From Phreatobacter sp. (GTDB lineage Bacteria > Pseudomonadota > Alphaproteobacteria > Rhizobiales > Phreatobacteraceae), in NCBI RefSeq assembly GCF_016793595.1, contig NZ_JAEULY010000016.1, forward strand, positions 123,883 through 187,882: a stretch of DNA of 64,000 nucleotides, read 5' to 3'. A model generated the notes under the pieces. The model had not been told where the DNA came from and did no database searches. It saw only the letters and a list, made by a program, of their open reading frames with translations. Numbering within the stretch: position 1 is the stretch's first letter; each line of letters begins with the position of its first letter. Shown in pieces: positions 57,905-64,000 of this stretch. The translations under genes and the position numbers were made by a program.

Positions 57905-59125
57905 ATGACGGCCGACATTGCGATCGTCGGCGGTGGGCTGGTCGGCCTCACTCTGGCGATCGCCTGTGCGGCGGCCGAATTCTCCGTCGTGGTCGTCGAT
58001 CGCGAGGTCCCGGCGAACGCCGCCGACGACGCCTTCGACGGTCGCGGCTCGGCAATCGCCTGGGGTTCGGCGCAGGTTCTCAAGGGGCTCGGGCTGTGGG
58101 ACGACCTTGCGCCCCATGCCGGCGCGATCGACGACATCCGCGTCTCGGACGGCGATTCGCTGCTCTTCCTCCACTACGACCACCGCAGCGTCGGCGACCA
58201 CCCGCTCGGGTACATCATCGAGAACCGCTTTACGCGCCGCGCCCTCTACAAGCGGGTCGCGGCGATGCCGCGGATCCGCCTGCTCGCTCCGATGCAGGCG
58301 AGCCTCCTGGCGCAGGATGCGACGACCGCGACGCTCGCACTGGCGGGTGGCGGGCAGATCACGGCGCGGCTCGTCGTCGCCTGCGACGGGCGCGGTTCGG
58401 CGGTGCGTGAGCAGGCGGGCATCGGCGTCACGCGCTGGGACTATGCGCAGACCGCGATCGTGGCGTCGTTCACGCATGCCAAGCCGCATCGCGGCATCGC
58501 GCATGAACGCTTCCTGCCGGCGGGACCCTTCGCGGTGCTGCCGCTGCCCGATGCGCCCGACGGGCGCCACCAATCGTCGCTGGTGTGGACGGAGCGGCGC
58601 GACCTCGTGCCGGCGATGCTGGCGCTGCCGGACGACGAGTTCGCGGCGGAGATCGCGGAACGCTTCGGGCCGGGCCTCGGCCGCATCGCCGCGACCGGCC
58701 GGCGCTGGTCCTATCCGCTCGGCGTCGTGCTCGCCGATCGCTACGTCGCCGGCCGCGTCGCGCTCGCCGGCGATGCGGCGCACGGGGTCCATCCGATCGC
58801 GGGCCAGGGACTCAACATGGGGCTGCGCGACGTGGCGGCGCTCGCCGAATGCCTCGTCGATGCCGCGCGGCTCGGCCTCGATCCCGCGTCCTCGCTGGCG
58901 CTGGAGCGCTACGAGCGCTGGCGGCGCTTCGACAATCTGTCGCTGCTCGCGGTCACCGACGTGCTCAACCGCCTGTTCTCGAACGACATCGCGCCGCTGC
59001 GCCTGGTGCGCGATCTCGGCCTCGGCCTCGTCGAACAGATCCCGCCGCTCAAGCGGCTGTTCATGCGCCACGCCATGGGCGTGGTCGGCGATCTGCCGCG
59101 CCTCGTGCGCGGCGAGAAGCTGTAG
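57905..59125 (+). CDS. UbiH/UbiF/VisC-family FAD hydroxylase (ubiquinone synthesis)
   Basis: 406 residues. Rossmann motif ADIAIVGGGLVGLTLAIACA, the DG motif VACDGRGSAVREQ and the second FAD site AGDAAHGVHPIAGQGLNMGLRD, the family signature. Hydroxylates the aromatic ring of a ubiquinone precursor; the ring position is not evident. ATG 57905 was chosen for MTADIAIVGGG; a five-codon upstream start is possible. The neighbouring block is typical of alphaproteobacteria. Confidence 0.92.
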   Translation: MTADIAIVGGGLVGLTLAIACAAAEFSVVVVDREVPANAADDAFDGRGSAIAWGSAQVLKGLGLWDDLAPHAGAIDDIRVSDGDSLLFLHYDHRSVGDHPLGYIIENRFTRRALYKRVAAMPRIRLLAPMQASLLAQDATTATLALAGGGQITARLVVACDGRGSAVREQAGIGVTRWDYAQTAIVASFTHAKPHRGIAHERFLPAGPFAVLPLPDAPDGRHQSSLVWTERRDLVPAMLALPDDEFAAEIAERFGPGLGRIAATGRRWSYPLGVVLADRYVAGRVALAGDAAHGVHPIAGQGLNMGLRDVAALAECLVDAARLGLDPASSLALERYERWRRFDNLSLLAVTDVLNRLFSNDIAPLRLVRDLGLGLVEQIPPLKRLFMRHAMGVVGDLPRLVRGEKL

Positions 59126-59417
59126 CGCCTTTCGCCGCCGGCGCCCTCAGGCGTCGCGATAGGCCAGCCGTTCCATCCCTGCGCCGCGCGGTCGCGCAGA
59201 AAGTGCAGCCGGGAGACGGCGACGGCGGGGCCGTCGCGCACGACGTAGACCGCCGGTGAATGATCGCGCGGCGGATCGTGGGTCTTTAACGCCAGCGGTT
59301 CGCCGGAAGCCCGCGCGCTCGAAAAGATCGAGCGGTCCGTCGAGTCGGTTGTCGCCCGCCGTCTCGCGCAGAAGCTGGCGGTGCATGCGCGAATAGGGTG
59401 CGGCCGCCGTGCGGGCT
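59126..59417. other. Gap with possible decayed coding sequence
   Basis: 292 bp. On the minus strand, one frame reads DNRLDGPLDLFERAGFRR and a second frame continues PAVYVVRDGPAVAVSRLHFL and GWNGWPIAT. The change of frame and the absence of a usable start/stop suggest a frameshifted remnant of an unrecognised gene, or chance. Confidence 0.35.
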
Positions 59418-59798
59418 TCAACGCCGCTGGGGATGACGCGACAGGCTGCGCTCCTCGAGCGCCTGAAGGTAGCGGTCCCAGATCTCGTCGCGGTTCTCGC
59501 CGAGATGGCGCAGATAGTCCCAGGAGTAGATGCCGGTGTCGTGCAGGTCGTCGAACTTGATGCGGATCGCGTAGTGGCCGACCGGCTCGACTTCGAGGAT
59601 TCCCACTTCGGCGCGTTCCGCGATGATCTGCTTCTGGCCGGGTCCGTGGCCCATCACCTCGGCCGACGGGCTTTCGACCCGCAGGTACTCGGCCGGATAG
59701 CGGAACACCTTGTCGTCGTCGAACTCGATCTCCAGCGTCCGCTCTTCCTTGAGAAGGCGGATCTCCCGTGGCCAGCGGCGCGATCCGAACTGGCTCAT
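59418..59798 (-). CDS. DUF971 domain protein
   Basis: 126 residues, mostly one DUF971 domain (related to the N-terminal domain of gamma-butyrobetaine hydroxylase): [55 protein letters not shown]. Probably binds zinc or supports iron-sulphur proteins, but unproven. Overlaps the Trm112 gene by 4 bases (ATGA). Confidence 0.9.
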   Translation of the reverse strand: MSQFGSRRWPREIRLLKEERTLEIEFDDDKVFRYPAEYLRVESPSAEVMGHGPGQKQIIAERAEVGILEVEPVGHYAIRIKFDDLHDTGIYSWDYLRHLGENRDEIWDRYLQALEERSLSRHPQRR

Positions 59799-60010
59799 CC
59801 GGCGGGCGAACTCGCGCCGGGCGCGTCGTCGAGCTTGCGCGCTTCCTCGACCAGCATGATCGGAATGCCGTCGCGGATCGGATAGGCGAGACCGGCGCGC
59901 TCGCTGATCAACTCGCTGCGCGCCGCGTCGTAGCGCAGCGGGCCGTGGGTCAGCGGACAGACCAGGATCTCGAGCAGTTTGGGGTCGACCCCCGTGCCGG
60001 CATTACCCAT
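59795..60010 (-). CDS. Trm112-family protein
   Basis: 71 residues: [21 protein letters not shown], then the [21 protein letters not shown] strand. Small zinc-ribbon-like partner of methyltransferases; here the zinc-binding cysteines are reduced to one, which is common in proteobacterial homologues (YcaR type). Overlaps DUF971 by 4 bases. Confidence 0.9.
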   Translation of the reverse strand: MGNAGTGVDPKLLEILVCPLTHGPLRYDAARSELISERAGLAYPIRDGIPIMLVEEARKLDDAPGASSPAG

Positions 60011-60115
60011 CGTCGTGCCATCTCCCCCGGACGCGCCGGCCCCACATAGCGCGATCGGGCGGTGCGATCAATCGCGCGATTTCGCCGTGACGCGGAAACG
60101 ACGCAATGACCGCGA

Positions 60116-60781
60116 TCAATGCTTGGCCCGATCGTCGCAGCCCGCCATCGCGCCCATTTCGAGGAGGGCCGTCATCGTCGCGGCGCGCTCGGCCCCGGTG
60201 CGGCATTCGAGCAGCGCCTGTTTCTCGGTCGGCTCGAACGGGCAGACCATGGCGAGCGTGGTCAGCAGCTTGTCGTCCGGCGTCTGCTCGATGCCGTCCC
60301 AGTCGGCCTCGATGCTGTTGACGCGGAAATAGGTCTTCAGCGCGCCGATCAGGCGCGCGCGGTCGGAGATCTTCGACACGTCGCGCTCCAGGTCGTCCGC
60401 CCAGCGCGCGAAATCCGGTACCACGCGGCGATAGCCGCGATCGGTCTCGACTTCCGACGCGACGGCGAAGCGGCACACGCCCTGCAGCGTGATGAGGTAG
60501 CGCCCGTCGTCGGTCTCGCTCATCGACACGACGCGCCCGGCGCAGCCGGTGCCGTAAAGCGCGGGCCGACGGCCCTCGACCTCCGGCTCGGTCGGCTGGA
60601 TCATGCCGATCAGCCGGTCCGGCGTGCCCAGCGCGTCGTCGATCATCGCGAGGTAGCGCGGCTCGAAGATGTTGAGCGGCAGCCGCCCGCGCGGCAGAAG
60701 CAGCACGCCCGGAAGGGGAAACACCGGAATCGTCGCCGGCAGGTCGGCGAGCGAGGCGATGCGGCTGCGGCTCAACGCCAT
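60116..60781 (-). CDS. LON peptidase substrate-binding domain protein
   Basis: 221 residues comprising only the N-terminal LON domain: IPVFPLPGVLLLPRGRLPLN, FEPRYLAMIDDALG, YLITLQGVCRFAVASE. No protease domain. May deliver substrates or act as a cereblon-type binder; unknown. Lies 20 bp downstream of the thioredoxin gene. Confidence 0.93.
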   Translation of the reverse strand: MALSRSRIASLADLPATIPVFPLPGVLLLPRGRLPLNIFEPRYLAMIDDALGTPDRLIGMIQPTEPEVEGRRPALYGTGCAGRVVSMSETDDGRYLITLQGVCRFAVASEVETDRGYRRVVPDFARWADDLERDVSKISDRARLIGALKTYFRVNSIEADWDGIEQTPDDKLLTTLAMVCPFEPTEKQALLECRTGAERAATMTALLEMGAMAGCDDRAKH

Positions 60782-60800
60782 GCGCGCTCCGTGCCCGTGC

Positions 60801-61715
60801 TCACGCGAACATCAGCGACGATAGCCGCTTGCGCGACGCGATCGTCAGCGCATGCGTCGGCCCGAGCACTTCGAAGAACTTCACCATCTGCTTGCGCGCC
60901 GCGTCGTCGTTCCAGCTGCGCGCGCGCTTGAACAGGTCGAGCAGATGATCGAACGCTTCCTCGCGCCGGTTGGCGCCGAACAGCGCCACGGCGAGGTCGA
61001 ACCGCGCCTGGTGGTCGGCGGGGTTCTCGCGCAGCTTCGCTTCCAGCGAACCGAGCTCGCCCGCGGCCTCGGCCTGCTCGGCAAGCTCGATCGCGGCGCG
61101 CGCGCTGGCGACGTCGTTGTCCTTCTGCGCCTCGGCGGGCAGGCCGTCGAGCAGGGCCTTGGCCTTGGCGAGGTCGCCGGCGCCGACATAGCAGCGCGCA
61201 AGCCCGGCGGCGGCCGGCACGTTGCCGGCCTCGTGCGCCAGGACCTGGCCGTAGAGCGCCGATGCGGTGCCGGCATCGCCGGCGTCGAGCGCGGCCTTGG
61301 CCTGTTCAAGCGCCGCCTCGATCGGCGAAGGCTGCGCCGCGGCGCCGCCGCTGATGCGCTTGAGGAACTCCTTGACCTGGCTCTCCGGCAGCGCGCCCTG
61401 GAAGCCGTCGATCGGCCGGCCGCCCTTGAACGCGTAGACCGTGGGGATCGACTGGATGCGCAGCTGCTGCGCGATCTCCGGATTCTCGTCGATGTTGACC
61501 TTGACCATGCGCACTTTGCCCTTGGCTTCGCGCACGGCTTTTTCGAGGATCGGCGTGAGTTGCTTGCACGGCCCGCACCATGGCGCCCAGAAGTCGACGA
61601 TCACCGGGACATCGCGCGAGCCCTCGATGACATCGGTCATGAAGCTCTCGATGTCGCTGTCCTTGATCGGGTCGCCGGCCGAGCCGGGCGCGGTTGCCCC
61701 CAGAATGGGTTCCAT
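60801..61715 (-). CDS. ybbN: Thioredoxin-domain protein (YbbN/CnoX type)
   Basis: 304 residues. N-terminal thioredoxin fold with WCGPC in VDFWAPWCGPCKQLTP, followed by four TPR-like helices (LEQAKAALDAGDAGTASALY, LARCYVGAGDLAKAKALLDG). Holdase and co-chaperone for GroEL in E. coli; the CGPC motif here keeps redox activity possible. Start MEPILGATAPG was taken; the longer frame has no family match. Confidence 0.93.
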   Translation of the reverse strand: MEPILGATAPGSAGDPIKDSDIESFMTDVIEGSRDVPVIVDFWAPWCGPCKQLTPILEKAVREAKGKVRMVKVNIDENPEIAQQLRIQSIPTVYAFKGGRPIDGFQGALPESQVKEFLKRISGGAAAQPSPIEAALEQAKAALDAGDAGTASALYGQVLAHEAGNVPAAAGLARCYVGAGDLAKAKALLDGLPAEAQKDNDVASARAAIELAEQAEAAGELGSLEAKLRENPADHQARFDLAVALFGANRREEAFDHLLDLFKRARSWNDDAARKQMVKFFEVLGPTHALTIASRKRLSSLMFA

Positions 61716-62020
61716 GGCCCCAGAAATCCTCACAGAATCGGTTGCGATATGGCGATGATTGCCGTGCGGGCCGGCCCGCGTCGAACGCGCTGACCCCACC
61801 CACACCAGCAAATGCCGGCTGACCCCCATTAAATGGCGTCTGGGGGCCGCTGTGGCAACCCCGATCTCGTTGCCGCCGTGTTTGCGGTTCGCTTGGCGGT
61901 CCGGCTGCGGCCGGCAGGCTGCGAACCACGGTCACGCTGATGTCACGCCCACCCGCGGGGAATAGCGTCGATGGCGCGGTGTTGGACTAGGTGTCCCGGC
62001 ACGTCTCAGGAGTATCGAAA
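61716..62020. other. Intergenic region upstream of the Gly-rich protein
   Basis: 305 bp divergent gap. AGGAG lies 8 bp before the ATG at 62021. No gene or clear hairpin terminator recognised. Confidence 0.6.
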
Positions 62021-62809
62021 ATGCACCTTAAGTCCAGCACCGCCCGAACCATCGCATCGGCCAGCGCCCTCGTCATCGGCTTGGCCACGCTGCCGCTGTC
62101 GATATCGCTCACTGATGGTGTCGTGACCTCCATTGCCCAGGCCCGCGATGGCGGCGGCGGGGGCGGCGGCGGCGGTGGAGGCGGCGGAGGCGGCGGCGGC
62201 GGAGGCGGAGGCGGAGGAGGCGGCGGCTCGGGCGGCGGCGGCTCCGGTTCAGGCGGTGGCGGTAGCGCGAATAGCGGCCACGGCTCCGAAAACAGCGGTC
62301 GCGGCTCAGACAACAGCGGACCCGGCTCGGCCAATTCCGGACGAGATGGCGGGGGGAGTGGACGCGGCGACACCGTTGCGGGACGCGGCGGCGGTCGGGA
62401 CGACGGTGCAGGTGAAGTCCGCGGCGGTCGTCGCGGCGAGGTCGAGGCGCGCGGGCGCGAAGCGGAAGGCGAGGTCCGTGGCAGGGCCGCGGAGGGCGAG
62501 GTTCGCGGTCGTCGTGGCGAAGTCGAGGCGCGCGGGCGCGAAGCGGAGGGCGAGGTCCGAGGCAGGGCGGCGGAAGGCGAGGTTCGCGGTCGGGCCGCCG
62601 AAGGCGAAGTCCGCGGCCGTCAGGCCGAGAACGAGGCGCGCGGTCGCGCGTCCGAGAATGAACCCCGCGGGCGCGCCGCGGAGAACGAGGCTGCGGCACG
62701 GATGTCGAGCCAGGCCGAGGCGCGCGGACTTGCCGAGCGCACGGCGTCGAGCTCGGTCAGCCGCTCCGTCGTCGATCGGGCCGAACGCGCGCTCGGTCTG
62801 GCGCGCTGA
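62021..62809 (+). CDS. Secreted Gly-rich and Arg/Glu-repeat protein
   Basis: 262 residues. Signal peptide (TIASASALVIGLATLPLSIS, cleavage near AQA), then a poly-Gly stretch from residue 44, a Gly/Ser/Asn-rich segment, and from about residue 140 tandem nine-residue repeats of the type EVRGRAAEG (with EARGREAEG, EARGRASEN variants). A 27-residue block is duplicated. Charge-alternating repeats suggest a disordered or cell-surface matrix protein. No known domain. Confidence 0.72.
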   Translation: MHLKSSTARTIASASALVIGLATLPLSISLTDGVVTSIAQARDGGGGGGGGGGGGGGGGGGGGGGGGGGSGGGGSGSGGGGSANSGHGSENSGRGSDNSGPGSANSGRDGGGSGRGDTVAGRGGGRDDGAGEVRGGRRGEVEARGREAEGEVRGRAAEGEVRGRRGEVEARGREAEGEVRGRAAEGEVRGRAAEGEVRGRQAENEARGRASENEPRGRAAENEAAARMSSQAEARGLAERTASSSVSRSVVDRAERALGLAR

Positions 62810-62828
62810 CCTGTCGCGATGCGCGCCC

Positions 62829-63713
62829 TCAGCCGAGGGCGCGCATCCGCTCGCGCAGCCGCAGGACGAGGTCGGTGTCGATCCGGCCCGATACCGGCAT
62901 GGCGTTGGTGCGCTCGAAACGGCTGATGGCCTCGCGGGTCGCGGGGCTGGCCGCAATCCCGTCGACCGCACCGGGATCGCTGCCGAGCCGGCCCAACGCG
63001 TACTGGACGTAACGGACGAGCGCTTCGTCGGGGAAACTGTCGGCGCCGCCCTGCATCGCCGCGGCATTGCGCGCGGCGCCGCGCTCCGCCGGCGTCATCC
63101 GTGCATCGAGCGCGCGCGCGTAGCGCGCGGCATTCGGCGTGTTGCTGCGCTGCGCGGCGATGAACCAGCGCTGCGCCTGAACCTTGTCCGCGGGCAGCGC
63201 GGTGCCGTCGACATAAAGCAGCCCGAGCATCACCTGGGCGCGGCCATAGCCGTTGGCTGCCGACCGCGCCATCCACAGCGCAGCCCAGCTCGGCTCAGGC
63301 GCCACCCCGCGGCCGTTGAGCAAAGCGTCGGCGTACAGATATTGGCCGGCCGGATGCCCGGCGATCGCGGCGCGTCGCAGCCAGACCGCCGCGCCGGCGT
63401 CGTCGCGCTCGTTGGCGGGGCGGAGGCCCGGCGTGGTCGCCAGCACAAACGCGGCCTCGCCATCGCCCTGGTCGCCGGCGAGACGGATCAGTCGCGCGCC
63501 TTCCGCGGGGTCGCGCGGGCCGGTGCTGCCGGCGAGCAAGGCGGCGCCCCGGCGATAGTTCTCGGCCGCGTCGGCGGCGCCGGCCGGTGCAGCGCCGCCG
63601 GCGGCGGACGGTCCCGGCATGGCGCATCCGCCCAATGCCGCGCTGGCCAGCACGGCAGCAACGAAAAGCGCGCGCGTGGCGCGGACGGGCGACTGAAGAG
63701 GGGCGGAGTTCAT
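62829..63713 (-). CDS. Sel1-repeat lipoprotein with peptidoglycan-binding domain
   Basis: 294 residues. Lipobox ASAALGGC gives acylation at Cys30. Sel1-like repeats follow: GDGEAAFVLATTPG, AIAGHPAGQYLYADALLNG, ANGYGRAQVMLGLLYVDG. The C-terminus is a PG_binding_1 domain (VRYVQYALGRLGSDPGAVDG). Probable envelope-anchored scaffold. Convergent with the Gly-rich gene, only 19 bp away. Confidence 0.85.
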   Translation of the reverse strand: MNSAPLQSPVRATRALFVAAVLASAALGGCAMPGPSAAGGAAPAGAADAAENYRRGAALLAGSTGPRDPAEGARLIRLAGDQGDGEAAFVLATTPGLRPANERDDAGAAVWLRRAAIAGHPAGQYLYADALLNGRGVAPEPSWAALWMARSAANGYGRAQVMLGLLYVDGTALPADKVQAQRWFIAAQRSNTPNAARYARALDARMTPAERGAARNAAAMQGGADSFPDEALVRYVQYALGRLGSDPGAVDGIAASPATREAISRFERTNAMPVSGRIDTDLVLRLRERMRALG

Positions 63714-63950
63714 CGGGCGTTTCCTCGGTGGGTGGGACGGCGGCCGCGGCGGGACGCATTCACGTCAACACCCGGAGCGGACGGGGCTTCCCGCCGATAC
63801 CGCACCGAATCGGGACAATTTTGTCGCCGATTCAGCACTTTCGCGGCCACCCGCCGCGGCCGTTTTGGCCGCTTGCAAATGTGGGAAAAGCCCCTATTAT
63901 CGCGCGCCTGCGAAGGGGCGGGTTCGCCCGGCCCTGCGCAGCGACCCGGT

Positions 63951-64000
63951 GCGGGAGTAGCTCAGTGGTAGAGCATCACGTTGCCAACGTGAGGGTCGAG
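63951..64000 (+). tRNA. tRNA-Gly (anticodon GCC), cut by window end
   Basis: Begins GCGGGAGTAGCTCAGTGG, D arm TAGCTCAGTGGTAGAGC, anticodon loop TTGCCAA (anticodon GCC), then GTGAGGGTCGAG, where the window ends inside the T arm. The 3' half lies outside. Confidence 0.9.

Noticed and set aside
62400..62690. CRISPR-like array in the repeated DNA
   Set aside because: The 27-bp periodicity is inside a single reading frame, units are not separated by unique spacers, and the repeats are degenerate: coding repeats.

Overview
The window is GC-rich alphaproteobacterial chromosome, most likely from the order Hyphomicrobiales (Rhizobiales). The evidence is gene content and order: hemC-hemD-Mic60-like-hemY, ftsE/ftsX next to an MJ0042 zinc-ribbon gene with hpt and cpdR, ftsK next to ammonium transporters, and a DUF971-Trm112-LON-thioredoxin block. 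Genus cannot be read from the sequence alone.

Layout. (1) 0-11.9 kb, core genes: EVE protein, gpsA, tsaD, then divergently hemC, hemD, a mitofilin/Mic60-like membrane protein and hemY; tRNA-Arg(CCU); a 2OG-Fe(II) oxygenase-like protein; glutathione-dependent formaldehyde dehydrogenase; ftsX and ftsE. (2) 11,867-25,987, a 14.1 kb integrated element bounded by a 13-bp direct repeat. It carries a tyrosine integrase, an AlpA/Xis-like HTH protein, a repressor with two operator-like repeats, a HEPN-motif gene, and a head/packaging set (portal, fused protease-capsid, head closure, small and large terminase) plus a tape-measure protein. No other tail, baseplate or lysis gene was found, so it resembles a capsid-encoding satellite or a pared-down prophage. 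(3) 26-31 kb, core genes: zinc-ribbon protein, hpt, cpdR, ppa, an acetyltransferase, a Tim44-like protein, rpmB. (4) 31-38.5 kb, a catabolic-looking cluster: ring-opening amidohydrolase (barbiturase/cyanuric acid hydrolase family), a ThDP enzyme, an unrecognised two-repeat protein, a cupin, a Bug-type binding protein and an E1 alpha/beta pair. (5) 38.5-51.7 kb, envelope and housekeeping genes: alpha-2-macroglobulin with PbpC, a TetR regulator with a PspA-like protein, glucan biosynthesis protein, asd, a YciI-like protein, LolA. (6) 51.8-64 kb: ftsK, two ammonium transporters with nearly identical sigma-54-like promoter motifs, a UbiH-type hydroxylase, DUF971, Trm112, LON-domain and thioredoxin genes, a secreted Gly/Arg repeat protein, a Sel1 lipoprotein and the start of tRNA-Gly(GCC).

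The main discovery is the element and its insertion site. Removing it and one repeat copy joins the flanks into TTAACCGCCAATTAACC, a perfect match to the CtrA box TTAA-N7-TTAAC, located between the divergent ftsE and zinc-ribbon genes and close to cpdR, whose product controls CtrA turnover in this class. The element splits that box, leaves a one-mismatch version at each end, and separates ftsEX from its former upstream DNA. Other points: a probable frameshift at the 3' end of the capsid gene, four exactly phased 10-bp repeats by the right end, a large palindrome in a putative replication gene, an internally duplicated unknown protein in the catabolic cluster, three TetR operators, and a structured leader before asd.
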